A stretch of DNA of 64,000 nt from Spongiimicrobium salis (GTDB taxonomy: Bacteria > Bacteroidota > Bacteroidia > Flavobacteriales > Flavobacteriaceae). Of the stretch, positions 43,108 to 52,400 are shown in pieces. Numbering within the stretch: position 1 is the first letter of the stretch; each line of letters begins with the position of its first letter. Location: NCBI RefSeq assembly GCF_043678055.1, contig NZ_JBHEQA010000001.1, positions 1,488,001 to 1,552,000 of the forward strand, given 5' to 3'. A program made the translations under genes and the position numbers. The notes beneath the pieces are model-generated. The model worked only from the letters and a program-made list of their open reading frames with translations. It ran no database searches and was not told where the DNA came from.

Positions 43108-43115
43108 CAAATGTA
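43108..43115 (-). promoter_or_regulatory. -7 promoter element of pgk
   Basis: TACATTTG on the minus strand matches TAnnTTTG, 25 bases before the pgk ATG (43082). No TTG at -33 spacing was seen. Confidence 0.45.
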
Positions 43116-43194
43116 GAAATTTATGTGTTGTAGATACTATACCGTAGCCATAATTATTTGAATTTATGCACTATATCGTTTGATTACAAAAAAC

Positions 43195-43202
43195 TATCTT
43201 TG
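43195..43202 (+). promoter_or_regulatory. -7 promoter element of the delta' gene
   Basis: TATCTTTG matches TAnnTTTG and lies five bases before the ATG at 43208, so transcription would begin at or near the start codon. TTTG occurs 12 bases upstream, closer than the usual -33 spacing. Confidence 0.45.
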
Positions 43203-43207
43203 GAGCT

Positions 43208-44359
43208 ATGTTGTTCAAGGAGATTTTAGGACTTTCCCATATTAAGAATCATCTTGCTTTGAGTGCAGATGCAGGGCGTATATCACACGCCCAACTATTT
43301 ATAGGGCCAGAAGGAAGCGGAACCTTACCCATGGCTCTGGCCTATGCGCAATATATTCTGTGCGGAAATAGCGAAGGAGAGAACGAGAGTGGCCTTGAGG
43401 CCTGCAATATAAAGTGCAATTCCCTTTCGCATCCCGATCTCCACTTTGCCTTTCCTGTGGCGAATTCCAATAAGGTGAAAAGTCATGCTGTGAGCAATCA
43501 TTACATGGAAGAATGGCGACAATTTGTGCAGGAGCAACCCTATGGAAATCTATTTGATTGGTACCGTTTGATCGGCATAGAAAAGAAACAAGGACAAATT
43601 GGGGTTGATGAGGCCCAGGATATTGTCAAAAAATTGTCTTTAAAATCCTATGAGGGAGGATATAAAGTAATGCTCATTTGGATGGCGGACAAAATGAATA
43701 TCGCCGCGGCCAACAAACTTTTAAAATTGTTGGAAGAACCTCCGGCAAAGACCGTTTTTCTGCTTTTAGCTGAGGATGAAGAGCAAATTATTCAAACGAT
43801 TCTTTCCCGATGCCAAATTCTACATTTCCCGCCCTTGGCGGAAGAACCTATTGCCCAGGCACTGACCGAAAAGGGTTTGATTCGCGAAGAAGCCTTGCGC
43901 ATTGCGCATGAAGCAAATGGGAATTTCAATAAGGCCTTGGATCTTATGAACAAGGATTCCGAAGATTTGGTTTTTGAAAAATGGTTTGTGCAATGGGTAC
44001 GGAGCGCGTTTAAGGCCAAGGGAAATAAGACGGCCATACACGATCTAATTCTTTGGGGAGAGGAGCTGTCCAAAAACGGCAGGGAAACTCAAAAAAAGTT
44101 TCTACACTATTGCCTTGCCATTATCCGCCAGGCCATGCTGTTGAATTATAATGTAAAGGAGCTTGCTTATATGCGCATTCATATGGAAGGCTTTCAATTG
44201 GAAAAATTCGCTCCCTTTATCCATGAAGGCAATGTCTTGGTCATTATTGAAGAACTGGAGAAGGCCATGTACCACATAGAACGCAATGGCAACGCCAAAA
44301 TAATATTTACAGATCTCTCTATAAAACTAACACGTTTATTGCACAAAAAGGCAGCCTGA
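43208..44359 (+). CDS. DNA polymerase III delta'-type clamp-loader subunit
   Basis: 383 residues. It has an AAA+ fold with a degenerate P-loop (GPEGSGTLPMALAYA, threonine where the lysine should be), cysteines C-x-CNIKC and HPD of a zinc site (about 55-80), 'KLLKLLEEPPAKTVFLLLAEDEEQI' and the LSRCQILHF arginine/SRC motif. The missing P-loop lysine is as expected for delta', which does not hydrolyse ATP but helps open the sliding clamp. The length suits HolB. It is followed 39 bases later by a DoxX-like gene. Confidence 0.88.
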   Translation: MLFKEILGLSHIKNHLALSADAGRISHAQLFIGPEGSGTLPMALAYAQYILCGNSEGENESGLEACNIKCNSLSHPDLHFAFPVANSNKVKSHAVSNHYMEEWRQFVQEQPYGNLFDWYRLIGIEKKQGQIGVDEAQDIVKKLSLKSYEGGYKVMLIWMADKMNIAAANKLLKLLEEPPAKTVFLLLAEDEEQIIQTILSRCQILHFPPLAEEPIAQALTEKGLIREEALRIAHEANGNFNKALDLMNKDSEDLVFEKWFVQWVRSAFKAKGNKTAIHDLILWGEELSKNGRETQKKFLHYCLAIIRQAMLLNYNVKELAYMRIHMEGFQLEKFAPFIHEGNVLVIIEELEKAMYHIERNGNAKIIFTDLSIKLTRLLHKKAA

Positions 44360-44398
44360 TTTTTTGTGTGAACTTTACAATTTTAAAACAATTGATTT

Positions 44399-44800
44399 AT
44401 GATGACCTATCTTTCTTCCCATGCAACTGTACTTCTCTTATTGGTATTTATAATCATTACTTTTTTGCAAAGTGGTGTCGATAAAATTTTAGATTGGAAA
44501 GGCAATCTCTCTTGGCTAAAAGGTCATTTTTCCGAAACTCCCCTTAAAAATATGGTGCCCTTACTTTTGGGAATCGTATTGGTATCCGAAATGATTGCCG
44601 CAATCTGCTGCGGCATCGGGCTGTTTCAAATACTCAATTCAGGAAAAAGTCCTTTGGCATTTTATGGCGCAATTATGGCTTGTTTATCTTTATTAATGCT
44701 TTTGTTTGGACAACGAATCGCCAAAGATTACGAGGGAGCAAAAACCATTGCCATCTATTTTATTCCAGCAATCTTTTTAGTGTTTTTGTTACAGGCCTAG
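44399..44800 (+). CDS. DoxX-like small integral membrane protein
   Basis: 133 residues with four hydrophobic spans (about 8-25, 50-72, 78-102, 112-132). 'QSGVDKILDWKGNLSWLKGHF' after the first span and 'LGIVLVSEMIAAICCGIGLFQI' resemble the DoxX/DoxD family, membrane proteins with unclear redox roles. An alternative start is the next codon, also ATG. It ends in a bidirectional terminator at 44825-44860. Confidence 0.7.
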   Translation: MMTYLSSHATVLLLLVFIIITFLQSGVDKILDWKGNLSWLKGHFSETPLKNMVPLLLGIVLVSEMIAAICCGIGLFQILNSGKSPLAFYGAIMACLSLLMLLFGQRIAKDYEGAKTIAIYFIPAIFLVFLLQA

Positions 44801-44824
44801 AAAACATCCCTAAATCATATGTAA

Positions 44825-44860
44825 TAAAAAAAGCCCGAACTATGTAGTTCGGGCTTTTTA
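44825..44860. terminator. bidirectional terminator between DoxX-like and Skp-like genes
   Basis: AAAAAGCCCGAACTA and TAGTTCGGGCTTTTT form a perfect 15-bp stem with a two-base loop (TG). A and T runs on each side serve both the plus-strand DoxX-like gene and the minus-strand Skp-like gene (stop at 44877). Confidence 0.9.
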
Positions 44861-44876
44861 GTTGGTCTACTATATC

Positions 44877-45380
44877 TTAATTCTTCTTATACTTATCGTT
44901 CAAAATCTTAAGTATGGCATCAGTGATATCTTTAGTGTCATCTCCGTATAATACGGTACCTCCTTCACCTCCACCTAAGATATACGTATAGGCATTTGCT
45001 TTTCCGTAATCTGCAACTTCTTTCTTCACTTTACTGATCAGCGTATCCGTCTCCGTTCTGCCCTCTTGCTGTAAAAGCTGTTCTTCCTGCTGTAGTTGTT
45101 GCCCAAGGAATTGACTTTTTTGCTGTAAGACGTTCATCTCTTCCTGCTTGGTTTTTTGTGAAGCATTCTTTGTTTGAATAGTTTGGGCTTCCAATTGAAT
45201 CATTTGCCCAAGACTATCGCGCTTTTTGTTCATCGCTTCCAATTTGGTCTTAAACTTTGCCTCGATATCTATCTTCTCTTGATAATCGTTCAATAGTTTC
45301 GTATAATCTACATAGGCAATTTTGTCTTGTTGACAGGCTACACTCACCAAAAGGACCAATGCCAAAATAAGTTTTTTCAT
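44877..45380 (-). CDS. OmpH/Skp-like periplasmic chaperone, probable lipoprotein
   Basis: 167 residues. The signal sequence MKKLILALVLLVSVAC suggests a lipoprotein (C16 within SVAC, a slightly weak lipobox). The mature part starts IAYVDYTKLLNDY, then a long lysine/glutamine-rich coiled coil (about 35-115), and ends with 'YILGGGEGGTVLYGDDTKDITDAILKILN'. This is the OmpH/Skp pattern, trimeric holdases that carry outer-membrane proteins. A -7 promoter element is at 45403-45410. Monocistronic. Confidence 0.88.
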   Translation of the reverse strand: MKKLILALVLLVSVACQQDKIAYVDYTKLLNDYQEKIDIEAKFKTKLEAMNKKRDSLGQMIQLEAQTIQTKNASQKTKQEEMNVLQQKSQFLGQQLQQEEQLLQQEGRTETDTLISKVKKEVADYGKANAYTYILGGGEGGTVLYGDDTKDITDAILKILNDKYKKN

Positions 45381-45402
45381 TTCTTCGGTTTTTATCGTTG
45401 GG

Positions 45403-45410
45403 CAAAAATA
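45403..45410 (-). promoter_or_regulatory. -7 promoter element of the Skp-like gene
   Basis: TATTTTTG on the minus strand matches TAnnTTTG, 22 bases before the ATG (45380). The gap from here to 45643 is AT-rich with a small palindrome (AGATATTAATATCT near 45518) and otherwise nothing I can name. Confidence 0.45.
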
Positions 45411-45643
45411 GGAAAGCTTTTTTAAAAAAGAAGTGTCTTCTTCTGCAAAGCGTTTTTTTGTTTTTTCACAAAATTCTTAGCTTCAGTACGCCATAGTTAA
45501 AATTTATGGGAGTAGAAGATATTAATATCTTTTAGTTATAGAAAAGATGCTGTTTAAACGGGTATTTTAAGCGAATAAAAATCCTTTAATATCAATTGCT
45601 GTCGCCATTCCTTAAAAGCCCTTAAATGGCTTTAAAATAAGTT

Positions 45644-46471
45644 TCAGTCCTTTTTGAGCAAATAAATCAATGAAGAATACTCCCGGCTGCGCCAAGCTTT
45701 GAAATTGGAAAGCAAGCCTATACAAAATGCTTTGATCAAATTCTGTTTTCCGGTCTTATACTTTTCTGAAAGTAGGGATACATAAAACGAATCGAACAAC
45801 ATGGGTTTTGTCTGAAAAACATGCATTCTTTCTTTTGCAAAAAGAGAGGCAATGGAATTTTGGGAAAAATGCCATAAGTGTCTTGGCACATCATAGGCTG
45901 CCCAAAACTTGTTATAGTGGCTTGCGTCATAAGATTTAAAATTTGGAACGGCTATCACTAAAATGCCATCATCCGACAATAGATTCTTGAATTCCTTAAT
46001 TTGATCTTTTAGATCCGGAAGATGTTCCAAAACATGCCACAGGGTAATTACGTCGAATTGTTTTCCGGAGAGCTCTTTCAAGGTGGTACTCAAGTTTATT
46101 CCTTTTTGCTTTGCTCTCTCACGGGCAGCGGTATTGGGTTCTACTCCCGAAACCGTCCATCCTCTTTTTTGGGTGGTCGCCAAAAAATCCCCTGTGCCGG
46201 CACCAACATCTAAAAGTGTTAAATGACCATGCTTGTACTTTTCTATAAGTTTTGCTTTTTTGGAAAGACTATACTTTTTTACACCTTGATATAATTGATC
46301 TATAAAGCCTTCCCTTGCATCGGTATGTGAAATATAGGCTTCACTTTCATAGTATTTTCCCAAGTCTTGCGGTTGTGGAGAAGTAACGAGCATATCAGCA
46401 TCAGGATCATGGTACAACTCAAAAGTTTCTCCAGAAACACTATAATCCTTAGTTTTTAAATACAAGTCCAT
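45644..46471 (-). CDS. class I SAM-dependent methyltransferase
   Basis: 275 residues. It has the SAM motif LLDVGAGTGDFLATTQKRG (about 91-109), 'VSGVEPNTAARERAKQKG', 'FDVITLWHVLEHLPDLKDQ' (motif post I with ITLWHVLEHL) and 'DDGILVIAVPNFKSYDA'. This is the ubiE/cfa-like Methyltransf_23 pattern often acting on sugars or quinones. The upstream lipoprotein gene overlaps its start by 23 bases. Substrate unknown. Confidence 0.9.
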   Translation of the reverse strand: MDLYLKTKDYSVSGETFELYHDPDADMLVTSPQPQDLGKYYESEAYISHTDAREGFIDQLYQGVKKYSLSKKAKLIEKYKHGHLTLLDVGAGTGDFLATTQKRGWTVSGVEPNTAARERAKQKGINLSTTLKELSGKQFDVITLWHVLEHLPDLKDQIKEFKNLLSDDGILVIAVPNFKSYDASHYNKFWAAYDVPRHLWHFSQNSIASLFAKERMHVFQTKPMLFDSFYVSLLSEKYKTGKQNLIKAFCIGLLSNFKAWRSREYSSLIYLLKKD

Positions 46472-46997
46472 TGTAATTCTCAGTAGAAAGATATTCGTTT
46501 TTCAAGGCGCTAAGGTACTCCAAAACTGCTGTTCTTGAAAACGAATTTTCCTCAAGGCAATCAAATTCATCATCACTATACACTTCTATGGCGATATAAA
46601 AATTTCCCTTCCCGACAACTTCCGGCCCATTTATCGCATCGTAACTTTGTTTCGTGGCAGAACTTATAAGTGCCTCAATAATCATTGGTGCAAGATTCAG
46701 GGCTTGATCATCCTTGGAAACTTCATAGAAGGAAAAGAAATATTGTTTCCCTTGTAGGGTGAAAGGCACATTATCCTCAACATTAAGGTCTCCCAATTGA
46801 AATTTGTTGTTGACATAGTGATAGAACTGATTGCTATCCTTATTGTCCTCAAAAATGAACATTTGTCTTTTGGGCAACCAGCGTTTAAACTTTTTCCCTT
46901 TGACCACTTTGTAATTCTCTATTTTCGGGGCTACTTTTAACGGAATGCAAGATTGCAAAAATACTAGGATAAGTATTGTCAGCGTAATTTTGTGCAT
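46449..46997 (-). CDS. lipoprotein of unknown function
   Basis: 182 residues. The signal peptide ends in a lipobox LQSC (C16). The rest is mixed alpha/beta with 'RWLPKRQMFIFEDNKDSNQFYHYVNNKFQ' and an acidic tail. I do not recognise the family. It overlaps the methyltransferase gene by 23 bases on the same strand, so the two are co-transcribed. Position about 60 bases from the 40-bp palindrome that follows mnmG. Confidence 0.7.
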   Translation of the reverse strand: MHKITLTILILVFLQSCIPLKVAPKIENYKVVKGKKFKRWLPKRQMFIFEDNKDSNQFYHYVNNKFQLGDLNVEDNVPFTLQGKQYFFSFYEVSKDDQALNLAPMIIEALISSATKQSYDAINGPEVVGKGNFYIAIEVYSDDEFDCLEENSFSRTAVLEYLSALKNEYLSTENYNGLVFKN

Positions 46998-47103
46998 AGT
47001 GGATTATTTTGGTTGATGTCCATTAGTCATCAAAAAGCAAGCCAAAGTTCCTTTCTTCTTTAAGAAATATGCGGGTCCTCTCTGCAATCTTCATCAATAT
47101 ACA

Positions 47104-47143
47104 AAACATCCTTTATGTTCCACGTGGAACATAAAGGATGTTT
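47104..47143. repeat. 40-bp perfect palindrome with a parS-like 16-mer at its centre
   Basis: Every base from 47104 to 47143 pairs symmetrically about 47123/47124. The central 16 bases (47116-47131) are TGTTCCACGTGGAACA, a 14/16 match to the classic ParB site TGTTTCACGTGAAACA. The outer arms read AAACATCCTTTA and its complement. It lies 28 bases past the mnmG stop, so in RNA it would also form a long hairpin and may help end the mnmG transcript. ParB binding is inferred from the match. Confidence 0.7.
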
Positions 47144-47171
47144 AATGCTTGTTACCCAAGAGCATGGGCAT

Positions 47172-49040
47172 CTATCTTCCCATAAAAACCAACAAAACAC
47201 TTATGTCACTCGGGGAGACTCCACTAATGCGTGATGCTTGGGATATGCTCACAGGCTGTATCTCACTAAGCTTTTCCCTAGCTTCATATGAAAGGGATTT
47301 CAATTGGCTGTAATCAAAGTTTGCCGGTATTTTAATATTTTCCAGACGCTGCAGTTTATCCGCATTTAGTTTTTCCTTTTGTATATACCCCGCATATTTC
47401 ACCTGAATCTCCGTCTGCTCCATTACCTCTCTATTAAGCTCATGCTCCTCTACGTAGTCCGAAACGGCATTCAATTTCAGCATATGTTCCATAGTAACCC
47501 GTGGTCTTGAAAAAACCTTGAACATCTTGTCCGATTGTTTCACCAAAGCTGAATCTACACTCTCCAAAATCGGATTAATTTCCTCAGGCTTTACACTTGT
47601 ACTCCTAAAAAATTGAATAAAATTATTGGACTCTCTTTCCTTCTTTTCCATCATTTCAAGACGCTCCTCCTTTGCTAAACCAATTTCATGCGCCTTTGGC
47701 GTTAATCTTAAATCCGCATTATCCTGTCGAAGCAAGGTTCTATACTCGGCTCTGGACGTAAACATTCGGTAAGGTTCTTCGGTTCCTTTGGTAATAAGAT
47801 CATCTATAAGCACGCCAATATACGCCTCGTCCCTACTAAGAATAAAAGGATCCTCTCCTTTCAATTTTAAATGGGCATTAATACCCGCCATAATTCCCTG
47901 AGATGCTGCTTCTTCGTAACCCGTTGTCCCATTTATTTGACCTGCAAAGTATAGATTATCTACAAGCTTGGTCTCCAAGGTATGTTTTAATTGCGTGGGC
48001 GGAAAGTAATCGTACTCAATAGCGTACCCAGGCCTAAAGAATTTTACATTTTCAAAACCAACTACTGAACGCAACGCCTTAAACTGAACATCTTCCGGTA
48101 AAGAAGTAGAGAAGCCATTTACATACACTTCCACGGTATTCCAACCTTCCGGTTCTACAAAAAGCTGATGGCTATTCTTATCTGCAAACCTGTTTATCTT
48201 ATCCTCTATAGAAGGGCAATATCTGGGCCCTATACTTTTAATGCTTCCATTGAACATAGGAGATCTGTCAAAGCCCTCTCGCAGCAAGTCGTGCACTAAG
48301 GCACTCGTATGTGACATATGACAATCCCGCTGCCTATCCAAAAAAGGAGTGTTGGTATATGAAAATTTTTCAGGCTGCATGTCCCCAGGCTGAACAATCA
48401 TTTTAGTATAATCCAAAGACCTTCCATCAACACGTGGTGGCGTACCGGTTTTCATTCTGCCACTTTCAAATCCCAGGGCTACCAACTGCTCCGTAATTCC
48501 TGTTGCTGCTTTTTCGCCAGCTCTTCCCCCTCCAAATTGCTTCTCTCCAATATGAATTAATCCATTCAAAAAAGTTCCATTCGTCAACACGACAGCTCTA
48601 GCACGTACGGTTAAACCTAAGGATGTCTTAACTCCGATAACCTTTCCGTTCTCCACAACTAAGCCAGAAACCATTTCTTGGTAAAAATCCAGGTTCGGGG
48701 TATTCTCCAAAGCCAATCTCCACTCCTCAGCAAAACGCATGCGATCACTTTGAGCTCTAGGACTCCACATCGCAGGTCCCTTAGATTTATTGAGCATCTT
48801 AAACTGTATGGCGGACTTATCTGTGATAATACCACTATACCCGCCTAAGGCATCAATTTCCCGAACAATTTGTCCCTTAGCTATTCCACCCATGGCAGGG
48901 TTACAGGACATTTGCCCTATCGTCTGCAGATTCATGGTAATCAACAAGGTTTGCGACCCCATATTAGCAGCAGCAGCAGCAGCTTCAGCTCCAGCATGAC
49001 CGGCGCCAACGACAATAACATCATAAGTTTTATCAAACAT
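47172..49040 (-). CDS. mnmG: tRNA uridine-5-carboxymethylaminomethyl modification enzyme, FAD subunit
   Basis: 622 residues, full length. It has the FAD motif VVGAGHAGAEAAAAAANMG (9-27), 'MSCNPAMGGIAKGQIVREIDALGG', 'GTFLNGLIHIGEKQFGGGRAGE' and the C-terminal 'EAREKLSEIQPVSISQASRISGVSPSDISVLLVFM', all typical of MnmG (GidA). With MnmE it modifies the wobble uridine of several tRNAs. It is the last gene of the DUF4175-ybeY-mnmG operon and begins seven bases after ybeY, within 20 bases of a parS-like site. In many bacteria mnmG lies close to the replication origin. Confidence 0.97.
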   Translation of the reverse strand: MFDKTYDVIVVGAGHAGAEAAAAAANMGSQTLLITMNLQTIGQMSCNPAMGGIAKGQIVREIDALGGYSGIITDKSAIQFKMLNKSKGPAMWSPRAQSDRMRFAEEWRLALENTPNLDFYQEMVSGLVVENGKVIGVKTSLGLTVRARAVVLTNGTFLNGLIHIGEKQFGGGRAGEKAATGITEQLVALGFESGRMKTGTPPRVDGRSLDYTKMIVQPGDMQPEKFSYTNTPFLDRQRDCHMSHTSALVHDLLREGFDRSPMFNGSIKSIGPRYCPSIEDKINRFADKNSHQLFVEPEGWNTVEVYVNGFSTSLPEDVQFKALRSVVGFENVKFFRPGYAIEYDYFPPTQLKHTLETKLVDNLYFAGQINGTTGYEEAASQGIMAGINAHLKLKGEDPFILSRDEAYIGVLIDDLITKGTEEPYRMFTSRAEYRTLLRQDNADLRLTPKAHEIGLAKEERLEMMEKKERESNNFIQFFRSTSVKPEEINPILESVDSALVKQSDKMFKVFSRPRVTMEHMLKLNAVSDYVEEHELNREVMEQTEIQVKYAGYIQKEKLNADKLQRLENIKIPANFDYSQLKSLSYEAREKLSEIQPVSISQASRISGVSPSDISVLLVFMGR

Positions 49041-49047
49041 ATCCCTC

Positions 49048-49467
49048 TCATTGTTCCACGTGGAACAATTCTATTTTCTCGTTTTCCTTTTTTCTCATCT
49101 CACGGCGCTCACCCTCGGACTTATCCTTATATCCCATGAGGTGCAAAACTCCATGTGCCATCACTCTTTTTAATTCTTCGGTGAAATCAACATCAAAATC
49201 AATGGCATTTTCCCTTACTCTTTCTACAGAGATAAATACATCGCCACCAACACAATTTCCATTGGTGTAATCAAAAGTGATAATATCCGTGTAGGTATCA
49301 TGTTTAAGGTATTTTGAATTTATTTGATGTAGATAGTCGTCATCACAAAAAATATAACACAACTCCCCTAATTCGAAAAGCTCTGAACTCAAAATTCTAC
49401 TTATCCAATCGGAGTAATAGTTTTTATGTTCTAGTTGAAACTTGCCTTCAAAATGAAATTCAATCAT
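49048..49467 (-). CDS. ybeY: endoribonuclease YbeY
   Basis: 139 residues. The core HGVLHLMGYKDKSEGE (about 109-124) holds two of the usual zinc histidines (H109, H113); the third, expected in GYDH, is replaced in GYKDK, which I recall as common in Bacteroidota. 'YTDIITFDY' and 'GGDVFISVERV' are other YbeY landmarks. YbeY matures the 16S rRNA 3' end and takes part in ribosome quality control. It overlaps the DUF4175 stop by eight bases. Its last codons (FHVEQ) coincide with a parS-like palindrome. Confidence 0.95.
   Translation of the reverse strand: MIEFHFEGKFQLEHKNYYSDWISRILSSELFELGELCYIFCDDDYLHQINSKYLKHDTYTDIITFDYTNGNCVGGDVFISVERVRENAIDFDVDFTEELKRVMAHGVLHLMGYKDKSEGERREMRKKENEKIELFHVEQ
49050..49069. 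promoter_or_regulatory. second parS-like palindrome, overlapping ybeY 3' end
   Basis: ATTGTTCCACGTGGAACAAT is a perfect 20-bp palindrome. Its central TGTTCCACGTGGAACA (49052-49067) is identical to the 16-mer in the 40-bp palindrome 1,936 bases away on the other side of mnmG. It spans the ybeY stop and the codons for FHVEQ and lies about 10 bases before the mnmG ATG. Confidence 0.65.
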
Positions 49468-52400
49468 TCTTATTAAAATAGTGCTTTACCTTATTTCTAT
49501 AAATATTTTGCAAAGGTAGTGCTTGTCTATTTAAAATTTCAATTTCATTTTTATAATTCTCCAATAATGAAGGCTTTGTAGTAATAGGGTTATCAAAATT
49601 CTTTCTATTCGTATCACTTTCGCGTTCTTCCTTTTCCCCCTGTTTTAAGGCTGCCTTCTCGAGTTTCAATAACCGATATTGTATATTATTTGCCTTATTC
49701 AAGTTTTGTTGGGTTACTCCATTCTCCAATAAATCATTTTCGAAGTCTTCCATTTGCCGCACCAATTTCTTTGCCAGTTCCTTGTCCGACTTCTGTATAA
49801 AATTCTCTAACTGTTTTTCCAATTCCTGTCGTATACGCTGTTGCTCTTTGTAGATTTCGTAAATCTCCTTAAGTTCTTCCTCGGAGAGCTCTCCCTCCCC
49901 ACCATTCGAACCTTCACCCTTACCATCTTTGCCAGTTCCCCCATTTTCTCCATTCTGCTCTCCCTCGCCATTCTTTCCTTTTCCTTTACCTTTTTGTTGT
50001 TCGCCTTCACCCTCATTGTTTCCTTCTCCATCCTGACCATCCTGACCTTTTCCTTCATTGCCCTGCTGTTTACCCCCTTCGCTTCCTTGTTCCTTTCCTT
50101 TTCCGGACTTACCCATCTGCCCCAATTGTTCTCCGATCTGCCCTTGTCCTTGGATAATATCTGGCAATTGAAATCCTTCTCCTCCACCAGAACCCTGTCC
50201 CGATTGCATACTCTGTTGCATATTGTCTAAAATATTCGCCAAGAAATCAGCCAAACTATTAGATGCATTCAATACATACTTTTGATAGGATACACCCTGA
50301 TATATTCTATTTTCGGCCATATTCTCCAAGGCCTTATCCACATTATAATACACTTCGGTTATCTGTTCATTTACAAACTCTGACAATTCAGCCCTTCTTA
50401 ACGATAAAGAAAACAAACTGTCATCAACATGTTCAAATAGCTCCCTTAACTCCTGTTGCTTTTTTACATTATTCGAAAATTGAGTCACATCAACTTCATT
50501 TGTACTTAACTTATTCAATAGCTTTTCCTGTTTAAACGAAAAAGTAATAAGATTGTCCAATATTTGACGTAGCATTTCAGCATCTTCAGTTACACTGGGT
50601 CCACCTCCCCCTCCTGAAGAAGATTGTTGAAGTTGTTGACTCATCTGCTGCATCTTCTGTGCCGCAGACTTCTGTTTCTTACTTGCCGCGCCCTTGTCAC
50701 CCTGTCCATCATCACTCTGCTGTTGTTTCTTTAATTCCTCCAAGGCCTCCTCCTGGTCCTTTTTGATCTCATTCTCGGTTTCCTTGTCCTCACCTATCTT
50801 CAATGGCTTTTTCAAAGCCTCATTATCTTTCTTTAGTTCCTCTAACTCTTTAATTAGCTCCTGGAACTTTTCATTTAACTCCTTCTGTTCCTTTTCTATT
50901 TCCCCTGTCTTCTCTTCAGATTCAGATAGTTCGTTTTGCTCCTCAGCTAACTTTTCCAAATCCTTTGCCAATTGGGCCGTCTTTTCCGTTACATAGTATC
51001 GCTTCGTTAACTCTAAAAGTTGTTCCAAGTTACGTTCACTGGTCTGTTGTTTTTTAGCAACCTCCTCTAACCGCTTAGACAACTCCTCTTTATTGATTTT
51101 ATCTGCAACCTTATTCAATTCCTCCAAAAGCTTCTCGTTCTTTCTCGCCTCAATCTCCTGTCGTTCCAAACGTTCCTTTAACAATTTGTTCAAGGGATCA
51201 TCCGCATCACTCTTTTCCAAATTCTCTTTTAGTTGTTTGCTGAACTTTTCCATCAGCTGTTCCTGTTGCTGTTGGTTCTTCAAAAAATCCTTTACTTTAT
51301 TCTGATCATTAAAATTAAGGGTCTTTTTTTCCTTCTGATTTTTGTTGATTTCCTTTAACTCCTCTTTTTGTTTCTTAAAATTATCTAAGGAATTGTCTAT
51401 ATTATTTATAATGGATTCTTGGTCATCTAATTGCTTGTCTTTCAACTCATTATCATTTAATAAGGCCAAACTAAATACTTCGCTTTTGCTTAACTTACCT
51501 CCTCGTATACCATCATTATCGAGTGCTTCAAAATAAAAACTATAGGCCACTCCCTCTTCTAATTCAAGTCCAGAAGGAAATGTATAATAAAACTTCTCAA
51601 AATTCTTATTAGGCCGCGTAAGCTGTATCCGCTGTATATTTTCCTCATCTCGATCTGGATAACACACCAGGCTGATACTGGCTAATTCATAGTCATCCGA
51701 AGCCTCTCCACTATAATACGCTACATTAGGATTCAGGGAATCCAATACTTCAGCGACTCTAATAGTAGGATAGCCGTCCTTAATCACCGTAAATTCATAA
51801 TCAAGGGTTTCATAATTTTCTACATTATCATTGGAAGTAGCCAGCTGATAATTGAGTTTTGAAAATACCTTCTTTGAAAGTTTAAACTCTTTTCCATTAC
51901 GCTCAAAAACAAGGCTGGTATCTGGGGCAATATAACGCACGGTTTCTGTATTTTCCCCTTCAATCTTCCAAGTTACTTTTGTTCCTTCCGGAAAGCTTGC
52001 ATTTCCAGTACCTTTTAATGATTCATTAGGTTTATTGATATAAGAAGGGTATTCCAAGACCATATTAAACCCTTGAATGGCCGGAGCCTTTAAAGCTTTT
52101 AATTCAAAATTTCTGGACACTACTCCATTTGCTTTAAAATAAAATTGTACATCCTTAAGTGGGGGCTGAAAAACATATTCAAATACTCCCTTATTCTTTT
52201 GCAATAAGCGTTCTTTACCGTCTATTACTATATAAATATCTTCAGGTTGAATGCTTCCCTTAGTCGTAACTTGAATGGTGTAAGATTCCGTCTCCAACAC
52301 CCTGGCATCTCCAGCCAATAACTCAAAGGAAAAAGGTGCCGGAGGCTCATAGGCCAAATCATAGTTGACTACCCGTTCATAGGATCCGAAAAATGATGCT

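Noticed and set aside
45612..45640. Weak hairpin after the methyltransferase gene as a terminator
   Set aside because: The stem is only about six paired bases (AAAGCC/GGCTTT) and no proper T-run follows on the minus strand.
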